Shown piece after piece: positions 9,101-19,819 of a stretch of 64,000 nt of DNA. The translations under genes were made by a program, and so were the position numbers. Each line of letters begins with the position of its first letter. Position 1 is the first letter of the stretch. The notes below the pieces were generated by a model. That model had not been told where the DNA came from. It searched no databases and saw only the letters and a list, made by a program, of their open reading frames with translations. The stretch is from Rhodoluna limnophila (GTDB lineage: Bacteria; Actinomycetota; Actinomycetes; Actinomycetales; Microbacteriaceae), in the NCBI RefSeq assembly GCF_005845365.1, contig NZ_CP040509.1:620001-684000 (forward strand), given 5' to 3'.

Positions 9101-10731
9101 AGGTTCAGCTCTGGGCCAATTCCAGTGCTTAGAGAGGTAACAACTTCTTCACGGATTGAGTCCAGCGGCGGGTTGGTCACCTGGGCAAACTGCTGCACAA
9201 AGTAGTCGAACAATACGCGCGGACGCTCAGCAATAGCGGCAATCGGGGTGTCTGAACCCATGGCACCAAGTGGCTCGGCACCGGTGCGGGCCATTGGCGC
9301 AACCAGAATTCGAAGTTCTTCTTCGGTGTAGCCGAAGGTGCGCTGGCGGCGGTTTACCGATGAAACCGTGTGGGCAATGTGCTCACGCTCAGGCAGCTCG
9401 GAAAGCTTGATGCGGTTTTCTTCTAGCCATTCGCCCCATGGTTCGAGCGAGGCGATTTCGGCCTTGATTTCGTCGTCATCAATCAAGCGACCGTTAACGG
9501 TGTCAGCCAAGAACATGCGGCCAGGCTGTAGGCGCCCCTTGCGAACGACCTTGCTTGGGTCAATGTCAACAACACCGATTTCAGAGGCAAGAACAACCAA
9601 GCCATCATCGGTGATTAGGTAGCGACCAGGGCGAAGTCCGTTGCGGTCAAGGGTGGCACCAACTAGGGCGCCATCGGTGAATACCACCGCTGCTGGGCCG
9701 TCCCACGGCTCCATGAGCATTGAGTGGTACTCGTAGAAGTTCTTGCGGTTTGGCTCGATGTCGGACTGCTTCTCCCAGGCTTCTGGGATCATCATCATCA
9801 TGGCGTGAGGCAGGCTGCGACCAGACATGTACAGAAGTTCAACAACTTCATCGAATGACGCTGAGTCAGAGCCGCTTGGGGTAACGATTGGGCGCAGCGG
9901 CTCGATGTCACCGATTAGGTCAGAGGCCAACTGTGCCTCGCGAGAGCGCATCCAGTTGCGGTTTCCCTTTACGGTGTTGATCTCACCGTTGTGCGCAATC
10001 ATGCGGAAAGGGTGAGCCAAAGGCCATGACGGGAAGGTGTTGGTAGAGAAGCGTGAGTGCACCAAGGCCAGGGTTGACTCAAAGCGTTCGTCGCTCAGGT
10101 CAGGGTAGAACGGCTCGAGCTGCAGAGTCGTGACCATGCCCTTGTAGACGATGGTTTTTGCCGAAAGCGACGGGTGGTAAGCGCCCAGTTGACGCTCAGA
10201 ACGCTTGCGCAAGCGGAACAAACGACGCTCTAGATCCATGTCGGTTGCGCCATCGGTTGAAGTCACGAATACCTGGCGAATGGTAGGCATTGCCTCGCGA
10301 GCCAAATCACCGAGAACGGCTGGATTGGTTGGAACCTCGCGCCATCCGATTACTGACAGACCCTCTTCGGTGGCAATGTTTGCAAAGCCTGCCTCAACTG
10401 ACTGCTCGCTGCCCCCTTCGATAAAGACCAAACCGGCACCGTAAGTGCCCCTAGCAGGAAGCTCAAACCCGGCTACCGCGCGTAGGAATGCATCTGGGAT
10501 TTGCGACAGGATTCCGGCGCCATCTCCGGTACCCGCATCTGAACCAACAGCACCTCGGTGCTCAAGGTTGGTCAGGGCGGTAAGGGCAGTCTTGACAATG
10601 TCGTGACCAGGAGTGCCGCGAAGAGTTGCCACCATGGCTAGGCCACAGGCATCGCGGTCAAAAGCTGGATCGTATAGACCAGTTGCTGCCGGAGCAGTAC
10701 TGAATCGTTCGAACGGCGACATTTCAGGCAT
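6178..10731 (-). CDS. gltB: Glutamate synthase (NADPH) large subunit
   Basis: 1517-residue alpha subunit of glutamate synthase, converting glutamine and 2-oxoglutarate to two glutamates. Order: class II glutamine amidotransferase with nucleophile Cys29 (DACGLAMVA; the preceding residues are a presumed propeptide), central domain, FMN-binding synthase barrel with the cluster motif C-x5-C-x4-C ([15 protein letters not shown]), and the C-terminal GXGXG beta-helix. The ATG at 10731 is preferred: GGAG lies 6 nt upstream, while the in-frame TTG at 10743 overlaps that site. It leads the gltB-gltD pair after a 122-bp gap that contains no further gene. Confidence 0.97.
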   Translation of the reverse strand: MPEMSPFERFSTAPAATGLYDPAFDRDACGLAMVATLRGTPGHDIVKTALTALTNLEHRGAVGSDAGTGDGAGILSQIPDAFLRAVAGFELPARGTYGAGLVFIEGGSEQSVEAGFANIATEEGLSVIGWREVPTNPAVLGDLAREAMPTIRQVFVTSTDGATDMDLERRLFRLRKRSERQLGAYHPSLSAKTIVYKGMVTTLQLEPFYPDLSDERFESTLALVHSRFSTNTFPSWPLAHPFRMIAHNGEINTVKGNRNWMRSREAQLASDLIGDIEPLRPIVTPSGSDSASFDEVVELLYMSGRSLPHAMMMMIPEAWEKQSDIEPNRKNFYEYHSMLMEPWDGPAAVVFTDGALVGATLDRNGLRPGRYLITDDGLVVLASEIGVVDIDPSKVVRKGRLQPGRMFLADTVNGRLIDDDEIKAEIASLEPWGEWLEENRIKLSELPEREHIAHTVSSVNRRQRTFGYTEEELRILVAPMARTGAEPLGAMGSDTPIAAIAERPRVLFDYFVQQFAQVTNPPLDSIREEVVTSLSTGIGPELNLLSATPKHAQQIIVEFPVLTNDELAKIQHIDERPGVGKAYTVRGTYRVADGSGSLAARIREICEEVSAAITDGATYLVLSDRDSNREMAPIPSLLLTSAVHHFLIRKGQRPKVGLVVEAGDVREVHHVAALIGYGAAAVNPYLALESVELMVKNGQLAGLTIEKAQYNLVKALGKGVLKIMSKMGISTVSSYAGAQCFEAIGLSQEFVDAYFTGTVSQLGGIDIDVIADENSKRHASAYPLDEAVNPHVALETGGEYQWRREGPPHLFNPETVFKLQHSTRNKRYDIFREYTKAVDDQAEGLMTLRGLFTLREGVRPSVNIDEVEPVSAIVKRFSTGAMSYGSISPEAHETLAIAMNQLGAKSNTGEGGEDVERLLDPTRRSAIKQVASGRFGVTSMYLTHADDIQIKMAQGAKPGEGGQLPPNKVYPWIAKTRHSTPGVGLISPPPHHDIYSIEDLKQLIFDVKRANREARVHVKLVSQVGIGTVAAGVAKAKADVILVSGHDGGTGASPMNSLKHAGTPWELGLAEAQQTLLVNGLRDRVSVQVDGQMKTGRDVIIAALLGAEEFGFATAPLVVEGCILMRVCHLDTCPVGVATQNPTLRSRFTGKPEFVVNFFEFLAQEVREYLAALGFKSLDEAIGHSELIDVNRAIDHWKADGLDLTPILATPSLPEGASLRRITVQDHELEKHFDHKLIAASAAALENAQPVKIELDITNVDQAVGTMLGNELTKRYAADGLPAGTIDVRLKGSAGQSFGAFVPKGIKLTLEGDSNDYVGKGLSGGTIVVHPSKSSLFAADQNIIAGNVIGYGATSGQMYLNGIVGERFLVRNSGVTAVAEGCGDHALEYMTGGVAVILGKTGRNLGAGMSGGVAYVYKLRGDHVNHDALAAGELTLEPLAAEDKAKLKSVLEQHLAETGSQVAKGILDNFDGESEHFTRVLPRDYANVLSIRAKATANGIDPDSESVWKDILEVTNG

Positions 10732-10853
10732 GCCACACTCCAATCACTAATTATTAGAGGGACAACATTGGCCCGAAGGTGAATACGCTATTGCAAAATT
10801 TGTTTGAAACGTCTCGCTTTTGGCGGTTTCAGTTGCCGCAGAATACGGCGCGC

Positions 10854-11744
10854 TTAGTCCTCAAAGTCTACCGCATCAGCAGGCTTTTGAGCCGCTTTTT
10901 TGCCCTTGGAATCATCGAGTACGGTCAATTCCAAACCTGGGTGACGACGTGATTGAACGTAGAAAATCACCAGACCAACTACGATTCCGAGGATTGCTGA
11001 CCAAACGTTGGTGCGCAAGCCAAGAATGACATCGCTTGGGTCTATGCGAATTGACTCAACCCAGACTCGGCCGACCGAGTAGATAACCAGGTAGATGGCG
11101 AAGAGCTTTCCCCAACGGAGGGTGAAGCGCTTGTCCAGCATGAGCAGGACTGCAAAGCCCAGCAGGGACCACAGTGATTCATAGAGGAAAGTTGGGTGGA
11201 AGAGCTCACCGGCCGGAAGGCCCATTGGGTAGGCAGGGTTGGTCACATCGATTTCAAGACCCCAAGGCAAATCGGTTGGAATTCCGAAAAGCTCCTGGTT
11301 GAAGTAATTGCCCCAGCGTCCAATAGCCTGGGCCAAGATGATTCCGGGGGCCACTGCATCGGCAAATGACCAGAATTTGATTCCGGCCTGACGTGCACCG
11401 ATCCAGGCACCAACGGCACCACCAATCAGACCGCCATAGATGGCAATGCCACCCTCCCAAATGCGGAACACGGCGAGTAGATCGGCGCCCTCATAGAAGT
11501 AATCGTTGGCGTGGGTGGCAACGTGAAAAATTCGAGCAGCAATGATTGCAATCGGAACTGTCCAAATGGCAATGTCAAGGGCTGTACCGCTCGGTGCACC
11601 GCGCTTTACGAGGCGTCGGTCTGCAATCAGAATGGCAAGTGCTATGCCGGTGAGAATAAATAGGGCGTAAAAGTGAATCTTGAATGGACCCAGCTCGATG
11701 TAGCTGATTACTGGGGCTGGAATGCTGTTTAGGAGACTGATCAC
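10854..11744 (-). CDS. lgt: Prolipoprotein diacylglyceryl transferase
   Basis: 296-residue multi-pass inner-membrane enzyme that moves diacylglycerol from phosphatidylglycerol to the lipobox Cys of prolipoproteins. The Lgt signature GRWGNYFNQELFG is at residues 142-154, with the arginine needed for catalysis; HFYALFILTGI (about 24-34) starts a conserved membrane helix. A short charged C-terminal tail is cytoplasmic. It follows trpA by 10 nt, the usual actinobacterial position, and is the last gene of the his-trp run. I see no clear terminator after it. Confidence 0.97.
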   Translation of the reverse strand: MISLLNSIPAPVISYIELGPFKIHFYALFILTGIALAILIADRRLVKRGAPSGTALDIAIWTVPIAIIAARIFHVATHANDYFYEGADLLAVFRIWEGGIAIYGGLIGGAVGAWIGARQAGIKFWSFADAVAPGIILAQAIGRWGNYFNQELFGIPTDLPWGLEIDVTNPAYPMGLPAGELFHPTFLYESLWSLLGFAVLLMLDKRFTLRWGKLFAIYLVIYSVGRVWVESIRIDPSDVILGLRTNVWSAILGIVVGLVIFYVQSRRHPGLELTVLDDSKGKKAAQKPADAVDFED

Positions 11745-11754
11745 GAATTACCTT

Positions 11755-12540
11755 TTACTTTTTTAGGCCCGCGGAAAGCTCGCGGACTTTATCTTTAAGC
11801 GCTTGGATGCCACCTTGCTGGTAGGCACGGACGAACGCAGAACCAACGATGGCTCCCTCAGAGTATTGATTGACTTCGAGAACCTGGTCGGCGGTGGAGA
11901 TTCCGATACCAACCGCTGTGTTTTGCGTGTCAGAGGCCTTTCGAACGTTTGCCACAACCTTCTTGGCGTTGGCGTCTACTTCTGTTCGAGCACCGGTAAT
12001 GCCCATGGTCGAAACCGCATAAACAAACCCTCGACTTAGATCGCACGCGGTCTTCATCCGATCCTCTGATGAGGTTGGAGCCGCCAAAAAGACTCGATCT
12101 AGCGAGTACTTGTCTGACTGTTCGAGCCACTCACGTGCTTCATCGGGAATCAGGTCTGGAGTAATCAGTCCCGCTCCCCCAGCCTCAGCTAGGTCCTGGG
12201 CAAATTTTTCAACGCCGTAGCTCAAAACTGGGTTCCAATAGGTCATTACCAACACTGGGGTGTCGACCACGCTGGTAATTGCCTTGACAGCATCAAATGT
12301 CTGCTTCAGCTTGAAGCCACCCTCAAGCGCCGCCATGGTGGCCTCTTGAATTACGATTCCATCCATAACCGGGTCACTGTATGGGACTCCAAGCTCAAGG
12401 ACGTCTACGCCGTTCTGGCACATCGCGATTGAAGCTTCAATAGAGTCTTCTAGGTTTGGGTAACCCGCAGGAAAGTACCCAATCAGCGAGCCTTTACCAG
12501 CTGCTTTATTGGCACGAAGAACATCGGCAGTTTTAGACAT
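11755..12540 (-). CDS. trpA: Tryptophan synthase alpha chain
   Basis: 261-residue TIM-barrel alpha subunit, which cleaves indole-3-glycerol phosphate to indole and passes it to TrpB. Catalytic Glu49 and Asp60 lie in [13 protein letters not shown] (49-61). Start chosen at the ATG at 12540 with GGAG 6 nt upstream; it overlaps the trpB stop by 8 nt (ATGTCTAA). Upstream in-frame Met codons have no better site. Coupling to trpB fits the alpha2beta2 complex. Confidence 0.97.
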   Translation of the reverse strand: MSKTADVLRANKAAGKGSLIGYFPAGYPNLEDSIEASIAMCQNGVDVLELGVPYSDPVMDGIVIQEATMAALEGGFKLKQTFDAVKAITSVVDTPVLVMTYWNPVLSYGVEKFAQDLAEAGGAGLITPDLIPDEAREWLEQSDKYSLDRVFLAAPTSSEDRMKTACDLSRGFVYAVSTMGITGARTEVDANAKKVVANVRKASDTQNTAVGIGISTADQVLEVNQYSEGAIVGSAFVRAYQQGGIQALKDKVRELSAGLKK

Positions 12541-13747
12541 TGATATCTCCATCAAGTAGACCGAAGTACTTTGCAGCGGTCACCATGTCTTTGTCACCGC
12601 GACCACTCAGGTTGACCAAAATGGAAGAACCGGCAGGTAACACGGCACCCAACTTTAGTGCTCCGGCAAGGGCATGTGAGGTTTCAATTGCTGGAATGAT
12701 TCCTTCGGTGCGACTCAGTAGCCGCAGGGCATCCATCGCCTCACGGTCGCTGATTCCCCAGTACTGGGCGCGGCCCAAGTCTTTTAGCCAAGCGTGTTCA
12801 GGACCTACGCCCGGATAATCAAGTCCGGCAGAAATCGAGTGGCTTTCCATGGTTTGGCCATCCTCATCCTGGAGCATATAGCTGCGTGCACCGTGAAGGA
12901 CCCCTGGGCGTCCATAATTCAGTGTTGCCGCGTGGCGAGGTGTATCCATGCCATCTCCAGCTGCCTCGAAGCCAAACATTTCAACCTCTGGGTCGTCCAA
13001 GAACGCGTGGAACAGGCCAATCGCGTTGGAACCGCCACCGACGCAAGCCGCCAGGGCGGTTGGCAAAAAGCCGTACTCGTCGAGCATCTGCTGGCGTGCC
13101 TCGTTGCCAATTACCGAGTGAAAGTCGCGCACCATGGTTGGGAAAGGGTGTGGTCCGGCTACAGTTCCCAGCAAATAGTGGGTGTTATCAACGTTGGCTA
13201 CCCAGTCACGAAGAGCCTCGTTAATCGCGTCTTTTAGCGTGCGGCTGCCGGTCTTAACCGGAACAACGGTAGCTCCGAGCAACTCCATGCGGGCCACGTT
13301 CAAAGCCTGACGCTCGGTGTCTACCTCGCCCATGTACACGACACACTCGAGTCCAAACAGTGCCGCAGCGGTAGCACTGGCTACACCGTGCTGACCAGCG
13401 CCGGTCTCGGCAATAATTCGGGTCTTGCCCATGCGCTTGGTTAGCAGCGCCTGGCCCAGCACGTTGTTGATTTTGTGTGAACCAGTGTGGTTTAGGTCTT
13501 CACGCTTCAGAAAGATTCGAACGTCACCTTCGGCATGCTGAGCAAAGCGCTTTGCTTCGGTAATGATCGAAGGTCGGCCGGTGTAGGTTCGGTGCAACTC
13601 AGCAAGCTCAGCAGCAAAAGTTGGGTCGGCTTTGGCCGTCTGGTAAGTCGCTTCTAGCTCATCCAAGGCTGCGATGAGAGATTCGGGCACAAAGCGCCCG
13701 CCGAACTCTCCGAAGTATGGGCCGACCTGATCTCTAAGTTGCGACAT
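12533..13747 (-). CDS. trpB: Tryptophan synthase beta chain
   Basis: 404-residue PLP enzyme that condenses indole with serine to make tryptophan. Lys92 in HTGSHKINN carries PLP; the glycine-rich phosphate-binding loop reads [18 protein letters not shown] and KREDLNHTG are typical TrpB1 signatures. N-terminal [14 protein letters not shown] is canonical. It follows trpC by 10 nt and overlaps trpA. PLP may come from pdxST in this window. Confidence 0.98.
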   Translation of the reverse strand: MSQLRDQVGPYFGEFGGRFVPESLIAALDELEATYQTAKADPTFAAELAELHRTYTGRPSIITEAKRFAQHAEGDVRIFLKREDLNHTGSHKINNVLGQALLTKRMGKTRIIAETGAGQHGVASATAAALFGLECVVYMGEVDTERQALNVARMELLGATVVPVKTGSRTLKDAINEALRDWVANVDNTHYLLGTVAGPHPFPTMVRDFHSVIGNEARQQMLDEYGFLPTALAACVGGGSNAIGLFHAFLDDPEVEMFGFEAAGDGMDTPRHAATLNYGRPGVLHGARSYMLQDEDGQTMESHSISAGLDYPGVGPEHAWLKDLGRAQYWGISDREAMDALRLLSRTEGIIPAIETSHALAGALKLGAVLPAGSSILVNLSGRGDKDMVTAAKYFGLLDGDINV

Positions 13748-13757
13748 GGCTCTTATC

Positions 13758-14537
13758 CTACGACTTGCCTGCGAGCAGGAATGATTGAAGCATTTTGGCT
13801 GGATCGTTGGTGACTAGTGCCTCGCCTACCAAAACAACATCGGCTCCTGCCGAACGATAGTGAGCAACGTCATCAGCGTTTCTTACTGCAGACTCGGCAA
13901 CCTTGATAACACCAGCCGGAAACAGCTCGACCAGCGAACCGAATAGGTTTCTGTCGGTTTCAAAGGTGGATAGGTCGCGTGCATTTACGCCGACGAGCTT
14001 GGCATCAAGTTCTAGAGCCCGTTCTAGCTCTTCGCGGTCGTGAGTTTCGACAAATGGCGTCATACCTAGTTCGAGTGTGAATTTTTGCAATCTGGCCAGG
14101 TCTTTTTGGGCCAATCCCGCCACGATTAGAAGAATTATGTCTGCACCGGCGGCTCGTGCCTCCAGGATTTGATACTCGTTCGAAGTGAAGTCTTTGCGCA
14201 AAAGCGGAACAGACACTCGCGAACGGACCGCACGCAAATCATCGAGTGAGCCCTTGAATTTACGTTCCTCGGTAAGCACACTGATGGCGCTGGCACCATT
14301 TGTGGCGTAGATTTCCGCGAGGTTCGCTGGATCTGGAATTTCAGCCATTTGACCGCGTGAAGGCGACGCCCGCTTGACCTCAGCCAATACCTTGATCTGA
14401 TCTGATGGAGCCAAGAACTCCAAGGCGTCAAGAGCTGGCTGGTTGCCGAGTGCAGCGGCTTCAACCTGCGAATACGAGGCTGCCTCGCGCCGTCTTTCCG
14501 AGTCCTCTAGCGAGCCAGCGAAGAGTGACTCAAGCAC
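13758..14537 (-). CDS. trpC: Indole-3-glycerol phosphate synthase
   Basis: 259-residue TIM-barrel enzyme that closes the indole ring of CdRP. Motifs: [10 protein letters not shown] (catalytic Lys, phosphate site), ISVLTE, LLRKDF (catalytic Lys), GVNARDL and the C-terminal VGEALV phosphate loop. Monofunctional: no TrpF domain is fused. The GTG start at 14537 overlaps the stop of the preceding small membrane protein by one base (TAGTG). Confidence 0.97.
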   Translation of the reverse strand: MLESLFAGSLEDSERRREAASYSQVEAAALGNQPALDALEFLAPSDQIKVLAEVKRASPSRGQMAEIPDPANLAEIYATNGASAISVLTEERKFKGSLDDLRAVRSRVSVPLLRKDFTSNEYQILEARAAGADIILLIVAGLAQKDLARLQKFTLELGMTPFVETHDREELERALELDAKLVGVNARDLSTFETDRNLFGSLVELFPAGVIKVAESAVRNADDVAHYRSAGADVVLVGEALVTNDPAKMLQSFLLAGKS

Positions 14538-14764
14538 TAGTGTTTGCTCTTGGACTTAGAGCCACCGACTCCGTAGCCCATTTTTTTCAAAATCATGCCC
14601 ACTGGAATGCCAGCAACAGCAAGCACACCAGACGCAATCACGATTGCAGGCTGGTCAAACCAGAAGGCGAACGTGCCGATTGTGAACGCGATCATGATGA
14701 TGGTTACCGCGGTCCACGATGCTACTGAATCGCCGTGACCCTGCTCGTGAGTGTTGTCTGACAT
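14537..14764 (-). CDS. Small two-helix membrane protein of the actinobacterial trp operon (HGxxPAAW type)
   Basis: 75 residues: a polar N-terminus with the motif HGDSVASW (about 10-17), two hydrophobic segments (about 20-37 and 40-59) and a Lys/Ser-rich C-terminal tail. It resembles a small actinobacterial family that sits next to trpC and is named for an HGxxPAAW motif; the PAAW half is altered to VASW here. Function unknown. ATG with GGAAAGG upstream. A 48-bp AT-rich gap separates it from the preceding membrane-protein gene. Confidence 0.8.
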   Translation of the reverse strand: MSDNTHEQGHGDSVASWTAVTIIMIAFTIGTFAFWFDQPAIVIASGVLAVAGIPVGMILKKMGYGVGGSKSKSKH

Positions 14765-14812
14765 TTTGTGCCTTTCCTAAAATCTAATAAAATTCTAACA
14801 ACTATGGCTGGA

Positions 14813-15367
14813 CTAGCGTTGCGAGTCCCAGAGTGAAATCGTGTCTTCTGGCTCTTGGATCGCAACTGCTTTACGTTCTGTCCTGGCAACTTTCTTTGGC
14901 CAGATTCGAGATGCGCTGAGGGTCACAGATTGGATTACCAAAGTAAGTGCCAAGGCTCCCAAGGTCAGATAGCCACCAATTTCGGTGACCACAGTGACAC
15001 CCTTGATTCCATGCTGCGCCGCAATCCCCGTGGCAGCCTCAACGGCCGACGCGAGTGAAGAAATGTTCTGCTGAAGAATTTCGAGCAATAGCGCAACTGC
15101 AAAACCAAGGGTGGTCAGAATACTGAGTGAGCCGATCCAGAATCGGGCGCGGGGACCAACAAAAAAGAAAAAGGCGCTTTGGCTGGCTATTAGAAGCAGG
15201 GTTGGGCTGATGTATCCGTATGTGTTTGCACCTGAGAAAGACTGAATTACCACAGTGGTGTCTTCGGGCTGCATCTCGAGGGTGAACCAGACTTGATTCA
15301 CTGCGATCACGGTTAGAACTAGTCCAATAGCCCAGAGGCCAAAGGCTCTTCCCTTGCTGAGCTTCAA
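14813..15367 (-). CDS. Trp biosynthesis-associated membrane protein
   Basis: 184-residue integral membrane protein with about four hydrophobic helices (near 9-27, 50-69, 74-95 and 127-147) and a charged C-terminal tail. Position between trpE and trpC and the overall pattern match the actinobacterial Trp_oprn_chp family; biochemical role unknown. The start is TTG and overlaps the trpE stop by 4 nt (TTGA); no closer ATG exists. Confidence 0.83.
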   Translation of the reverse strand: MKLSKGRAFGLWAIGLVLTVIAVNQVWFTLEMQPEDTTVVIQSFSGANTYGYISPTLLLIASQSAFFFFVGPRARFWIGSLSILTTLGFAVALLLEILQQNISSLASAVEAATGIAAQHGIKGVTVVTEIGGYLTLGALALTLVIQSVTLSASRIWPKKVARTERKAVAIQEPEDTISLWDSQR

Positions 15368-16881
15368 CGCTGCACCATGCTGTTGGCGGCGATTACCGCG
15401 CGAAGGGGTGCCCCCGCCTTGCTGATCGTCTCTTGGTACTCGGTTTCTGGTACCGAGTCCAAAACCAATCCGGCACCCGCCTGAACATGAGCCATTCCAT
15501 CACGCAGGAACGCAGTTCTAATGGCGATAGCTAGGTCGGCGTTACCCGCGAAGTCTAAGTACCCCACAACGCCACCGTAAATTCCGCGGTTGCCGTGTTC
15601 CAACTCATCGATAATTTCTAGCGCTCGTGGTTTAGGAGCCCCAGATAGAGTTCCGGCCGGGAAAGTTGCCCTGAAGACATCCACCGGGGATTGGCCTTCT
15701 CTAACTTCGCCCTCAACGGTGGATACCAAGTGCATGATGTGGCTGAATCGGTGTACCTGCATGAACTCGGTCACGGTCACTGATTCTGGTTTGCAGACCT
15801 TAAGGAGGTCATTTCTGGCCAGGTCAACCAGCATCAGGTGCTCGGCCTTCTCTTTGTGGTCGGCTACCAAACTCTCTTCGAGTGAAACATCTTCACCCTC
15901 GGTTTCGCCTCTAGGGCGTGAACCAGCAATTGGGTGGGTAATAGCCCGACCATGCTGAACTTTGACCAAAGCCTCAGGTGATGAACCAACGACCGCATAG
16001 GGTCCGTCCTCGTCAGCAAAGTTGAGCAGGTACATGTACGGGCTTGGGTTTAGCTCCCGCAGTACCCGATAAACGTCCAGCGGTGAGGCGGTGCACGGGT
16101 AGTCGAATCTCTGTGAAATAACTACCTGAAAGACATCACCGATGCGGACATAATGCTTCGATTTCTCAACCGCGTTGAGAAACTCCTGCTTGGTAATTCG
16201 TGCTTTGGCAGAGTCTTTAGATTCAAGATCAAACAGGGTTTCAGAGTGGCTGGCAGTCTTGCCAAGGTCAGCCTTCATTGCACCGATGTGGGCCAGTGCA
16301 GCGCCGTGAAGTTGAGCTAAGTCAGCCTGGTCAGTTACAAAAATGTTCGATACCAACTGAATTGAAAGTTGGTCGTGATCAATGATTACGAGGTCGCGGA
16401 ACATGGCCATCGCCAATGTCGGACTTGGATAGTCCTTTTGCGGTGCCGGCGCGAGTTTTTCGATTTCGCGAATTAGGTCCCAAGCCATTACGCCGACTAG
16501 ACCTGAGGTCAGTGGCGGGAGGTCACCGATTGGTTCGGATGTCCAAGCAGCCTGAAGTTTTTCAAGTGCATCCAGAGCTGTCTCAGGGAGTGAGTCACTG
16601 GCGTTTGGAAGGGGTCTCTGGTTATCAGCTGAGATCCAGTGCACTCCGCCGTCAGAGTTTTTGACCAGGCTCCCCCGATTGTTCACACCGATAAAGCTAA
16701 ATCGCGACCAGATACCCTGTTCAGCAGACTCGAGTAGGAAGCTGCCCTCTTTGTCGGCAGCCAACTTCTCAAATATTGAAAGTGGAGTCTCGTCGTCGAC
16801 CGGAAGGCTCTCGATAATTGGAATGACTCGGTGCTTTTGAGCTAATACTTCTAGCTCTTCAAGGGTCAGTGGCGAGTTCAT
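15364..16881 (-). CDS. trpE: Anthranilate synthase component I
   Basis: 505-residue enzyme that turns chorismate into anthranilate, using ammonia from a TrpG glutaminase not in this window. The LLES motif (49-52) and NPSPYMY form the tryptophan feedback site; the C-terminal catalytic part includes [39 protein letters not shown] and YGGVVGY. Feedback-site residues favour TrpE over PabB. It overlaps hisI by 4 nt (ATGA) and the next gene by 4 nt, so it is part of a coupled his-trp transcript. Confidence 0.95.
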   Translation of the reverse strand: MNSPLTLEELEVLAQKHRVIPIIESLPVDDETPLSIFEKLAADKEGSFLLESAEQGIWSRFSFIGVNNRGSLVKNSDGGVHWISADNQRPLPNASDSLPETALDALEKLQAAWTSEPIGDLPPLTSGLVGVMAWDLIREIEKLAPAPQKDYPSPTLAMAMFRDLVIIDHDQLSIQLVSNIFVTDQADLAQLHGAALAHIGAMKADLGKTASHSETLFDLESKDSAKARITKQEFLNAVEKSKHYVRIGDVFQVVISQRFDYPCTASPLDVYRVLRELNPSPYMYLLNFADEDGPYAVVGSSPEALVKVQHGRAITHPIAGSRPRGETEGEDVSLEESLVADHKEKAEHLMLVDLARNDLLKVCKPESVTVTEFMQVHRFSHIMHLVSTVEGEVREGQSPVDVFRATFPAGTLSGAPKPRALEIIDELEHGNRGIYGGVVGYLDFAGNADLAIAIRTAFLRDGMAHVQAGAGLVLDSVPETEYQETISKAGAPLRAVIAANSMVQR

Positions 16882-17231
16882 TCGCCCTCCTGCTCGATGT
16901 AAAGAGTTGAAACGTCAAAGCAAGATTCTGAATCGGTGTGGCATGCCGGGCCATTCTCCTTAACCTTGATCAGGAGCGTATCAGCATCGCAGTCAGCTTC
17001 AATCGAGACAATTTCTTGGGTATTTCCCGAGGTTGCGCCCTTGTGCCAAAGTTCCTGTCGCGAGCGAGACCAGAAAACAGTCTCACCCTTCTCAAGGCTC
17101 AGCAAGAGAGATTCGTGGTTCATCCAGGCAAGCATCAGCACGCGTCCAGTAATCGAACTCTGCACGATGGCCGGAACCAAGCCATCGCTGTTATAAGCGA
17201 TTGACTCCACTGCAGTTTTATCTACCGGCAT
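16878..17231 (-). CDS. hisI: Phosphoribosyl-AMP cyclohydrolase
   Basis: 117-residue Zn-dependent enzyme opening the adenine ring of PR-AMP, the third histidine step. The metal site DCDADT and the Cys-rich ending [12 protein letters not shown] are present, as is [10 protein letters not shown] near the N-terminus. It is separate from HisE, unlike the fused enzyme of enterobacteria; hisE lies three genes upstream in the same run. It follows hisF by 2 nt and overlaps trpE. Confidence 0.96.
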   Translation of the reverse strand: MPVDKTAVESIAYNSDGLVPAIVQSSITGRVLMLAWMNHESLLLSLEKGETVFWSRSRQELWHKGATSGNTQEIVSIEADCDADTLLIKVKENGPACHTDSESCFDVSTLYIEQEGE

Positions 17232-17233
17232 TG

Positions 17234-17995
17234 TTATCTCGTCTCGTATCCTGCGGCTTTTAGAGCTTGCTTGGCATCGTTGATAGATACCGAACCCTCG
17301 TGGAAAATTGATGCAGCCAAAATTGCGTCTGCTCCAGCAGCTGCGGCTACTGGAAAGTCCTCGGCCTTGCCGGCTCCCCCGCTGGCGATGACTGGGATAT
17401 TGGAAATCGCTCGGATTGCTTCCAGCATTTCGGAATCAAAGCCCTCGCGTGTTCCATCAGCATCAATGCTGTTCACCAACAGCTCGCCAGCTCCGCGATC
17501 AATTGCTTCTCGAACCCACTGCAGCGCATCGAGGGAGGTTTCCTGACGACCCCCGTGGGTCGTAACCACAAATCCCGATTCGGTAGTTGGTGAGCGCTTT
17601 AGGTCAAGCGAAATAACCAAAACCTGGTTCCCGAATCGATTTGAGATTTGGTTCAGCAAGTCTGGATTACTAATTCCCGCTGAGCCAACACTTACCTTGT
17701 CGGCACCGGCACCGAGCAGTCGAGCAACGTCATCAACTTGGCGAATACCGCCGCCGACAGTTAGCGGTATAAATACCTGCTCGGCGCAACTGGTGACCAA
17801 ATCGTACATAGTTGAGCGATTATCTACAGTGGCGTGAACGTCAAGAAACGTCAGCTCGTCTGCTCCGTCTGCGTAGTACCTGGCAGCCAACTCGATCGGA
17901 TCGCCAGCGTCACGGAGGTTCAGAAAGTTAATCCCTTTGACAACTCGCCCGTCAGCAACATCCAAGCAAGGAATTACACGGATTGACAGCGACAT
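17234..17995 (-). CDS. hisF: Imidazole glycerol phosphate synthase cyclase subunit
   Basis: 253-residue TIM-barrel cyclase that makes imidazole glycerol phosphate and AICAR with ammonia from HisH (not in this window). [15 protein letters not shown] holds the first catalytic Asp, and [14 protein letters not shown] the second. TVGGGIR and VIASGGAG are phosphate loops. The ATG overlaps the hisG stop (TAATG). Confidence 0.97.
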   Translation of the reverse strand: MSLSIRVIPCLDVADGRVVKGINFLNLRDAGDPIELAARYYADGADELTFLDVHATVDNRSTMYDLVTSCAEQVFIPLTVGGGIRQVDDVARLLGAGADKVSVGSAGISNPDLLNQISNRFGNQVLVISLDLKRSPTTESGFVVTTHGGRQETSLDALQWVREAIDRGAGELLVNSIDADGTREGFDSEMLEAIRAISNIPVIASGGAGKAEDFPVAAAAGADAILAASIFHEGSVSINDAKQALKAAGYETR

Positions 17996-18834
17996 TAGAT
18001 TCTCGCGGCGTGAATGGCACTAACCAAAATAGCTCTAGCACCGAGTTCGTAAAGTTCATCCATCTTGGCGTTAATCTCGGTTGACTTGACCAGCGCCCGC
18101 ACGGCTACCCAATCAGAGTCGCGAAGCGGAGAAACCGTAGGAGATTCAATTCCCGGAGTAATTTGCGATGCCTTTTCAACCAATTCAGTCGGGCAGTCGT
18201 AATCAAAGATCACGTACTCACGGGCTACTAGGACGCCCTGCATACGGCGCAAAAGCTGCTGGTGCTCTGAAGCACGACCAGGCGCCACGATTAGGTGTGC
18301 TGAGCTCTCTAGAATGACCGGGCCAAAAATTTCAAGGCCGGCCTGACGCAAAGTGTTGCCAGTCGAAACCACATCGGCAACCGCATCGGCTACGCCAAGA
18401 CGGACTGCAACCTCAACGGCACCATCTAGCTGAACCAATTGCACCTCAACGCCCTGCTCTTTGAGGAAGTCCTCGACCAGGTGAGGGTACGCGGTAGCAA
18501 CCCTTTTGCCAGCTAGGTCTTGAATGGTGCTGAACTGGCCAACTGGTCCGGCAAAGCGGAAAGTAGAACCGCCGAAGCCAAGGTCAGCTACAGACTCTGC
18601 CTTCGAGCGGCTGTCTAGGAGTAGGTCGAGCCCAGTAAACCCAACATCAAGCGAACCCGAACCCACATAGGTTGCGATGTCGCGGGGACGTAGGTAGAAA
18701 AATTCAATGCCGTGAGCAGTGTCGACCACGTGTAGGTCTTTTGGGTCACGACGTACTGTGTAGCCAGCTTCTTTGAGCATAAGAATGGCTGATTCGGAAA
18801 GGATGCCCTTATTTGGGACGGCAACTCTAAGCAC
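17995..18834 (-). CDS. hisG: ATP phosphoribosyltransferase, long form
   Basis: 279-residue first enzyme of histidine synthesis, joining ATP and PRPP. N-terminal [10 protein letters not shown] with GTG start; a periplasmic-binding-like catalytic region includes [15 protein letters not shown]. The last about 75 residues form the ACT-like regulatory domain of the long form, so HisZ is not needed and histidine feedback is expected. It lies 27 nt behind hisE and overlaps hisF by one base. Confidence 0.96.
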   Translation of the reverse strand: MLRVAVPNKGILSESAILMLKEAGYTVRRDPKDLHVVDTAHGIEFFYLRPRDIATYVGSGSLDVGFTGLDLLLDSRSKAESVADLGFGGSTFRFAGPVGQFSTIQDLAGKRVATAYPHLVEDFLKEQGVEVQLVQLDGAVEVAVRLGVADAVADVVSTGNTLRQAGLEIFGPVILESSAHLIVAPGRASEHQQLLRRMQGVLVAREYVIFDYDCPTELVEKASQITPGIESPTVSPLRDSDWVAVRALVKSTEINAKMDELYELGARAILVSAIHAARI

Positions 18835-18861
18835 TTGAGTCTCTCTGGTCTTGGGGAATTA

Positions 18862-19125
18862 CTAAAAGTTTTTTTCGAGGTCCTGGATGGTGATGCCCTT
18901 GGCAGTCATCAACACCTGCAGATGGTAGATGAGTTGAGAGATCTCTTCAGCGGTGCGCTCGTTGCCCTCGTATTCGGCAGCCATCCAGACCTCGGCTGCT
19001 TCTTCAACAACCTTTTTTCCGATGGTGTGTACGCCAGCGTCCAGCCACTTTACGGTCTCAGAACCGGATGGGCGCGCTGCGGCTTTGTCACCAATTTCAG
19101 CAAAAAGTTGTTCGAAGGACTTCAT
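18862..19125 (-). CDS. hisE: Phosphoribosyl-ATP pyrophosphatase
   Basis: 87-residue all-helical MazG-fold enzyme that hydrolyses PR-ATP to PR-AMP. Metal-binding [10 protein letters not shown] and the later [14 protein letters not shown] are diagnostic. Stand-alone enzyme of typical actinobacterial length. It follows rpe by 9 nt and precedes hisG, its partner in the pathway. Confidence 0.96.
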   Translation of the reverse strand: MKSFEQLFAEIGDKAAARPSGSETVKWLDAGVHTIGKKVVEEAAEVWMAAEYEGNERTAEEISQLIYHLQVLMTAKGITIQDLEKNF

Positions 19126-19134
19126 GCCTCTAGT

Positions 19135-19806
19135 TTAGTGGCGGTGAGCAATCCCACTGGCTGCTAAGGACCGGAGATTATCAATCTGAGCCTGGCGATC
19201 CTCTGCTTTGAACACTGCGGAACCGGCAACAAAGGTATCGGCACCAAGGTTTGCAACACGCTCAATGTTGGTCTCGTCGATTCCACCGTCTACCTGTAGC
19301 CAAACGTCCAGCTTCTCGTCGTCAACCTTGCGGCGGACGGCGGCCACCTTGCTGAGAGTGTCTTCGATGAGTGATTGCCCGCCAAATCCGGGTTCAACTG
19401 TCATTACTAGGATTTGGTCGAATTCGGCTAGGACCTCAAGGTAGGAATCGATTGCGGTTCCCGGTTTAATCGCCAAACCAGCTCGGGCACCAATGCTCCG
19501 TAATTCTCTGGCCAATTTGACCGGGTTTTCGGCTGCCTCAGCGTGAAAAGTTATTGAAAATGCGCCGGCCTCGGCATAACCTGGCGCCCACCGGTCTGGC
19601 GATTCAATCATTAGGTGAATATCAAGCGGTTTCGGTGTGATTTGCTGCATTCTGGCGACCATAGGCAGACCAAAAGTTAGGTTCGGTACGAAGTGATTGT
19701 CCATCACATCAACGTGGATAAGGTCTGCGTTGGAAATGGAGTTGAAGTCGCGTTCGAAGTTCACGAAATCTGCAGACAGAATGCTTGGATTGATGCGAGC
19801 CGACAT
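19135..19806 (-). CDS. rpe: Ribulose-phosphate 3-epimerase
   Basis: 223-residue TIM-barrel enzyme interconverting ribulose 5-phosphate and xylulose 5-phosphate in the pentose phosphate pathway, which supplies ribose 5-phosphate for PRPP used by the his, trp and pyr genes here. Motifs: INPSILSADF, LIHVDVMDNHFVPNLTFG (metal-binding His/Asp), MTVEPGFGGQ and the VDGGI phosphate loop. It follows rsmB by 13 nt. Confidence 0.97.
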   Translation of the reverse strand: MSARINPSILSADFVNFERDFNSISNADLIHVDVMDNHFVPNLTFGLPMVARMQQITPKPLDIHLMIESPDRWAPGYAEAGAFSITFHAEAAENPVKLARELRSIGARAGLAIKPGTAIDSYLEVLAEFDQILVMTVEPGFGGQSLIEDTLSKVAAVRRKVDDEKLDVWLQVDGGIDETNIERVANLGADTFVAGSAVFKAEDRQAQIDNLRSLAASGIAHRH

Positions 19807-19819
19807 AAATTTAGCCTAA

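Noticed and set aside
10732-10853. 122-bp gap upstream of gltB, searched for a promoter, operator or small gene
   Set aside because: Several poor TATAAT-like spots but no convincing -35/-10 pair, no clear inverted repeat, and no coding frame.
12794-13237. 147-codon open frame on the plus strand, overlapped by another frame at 12886-13224
   Set aside because: Both are antisense to trpB and mutually overlapping.
14765-14812. AT-rich 48-bp gap in the trp run, considered as a trp leader or internal promoter
   Set aside because: No leader peptide with Trp codons and no terminator pair. TAGAAT/TAGATT hexamers are present but AT-rich sequence gives these by chance.
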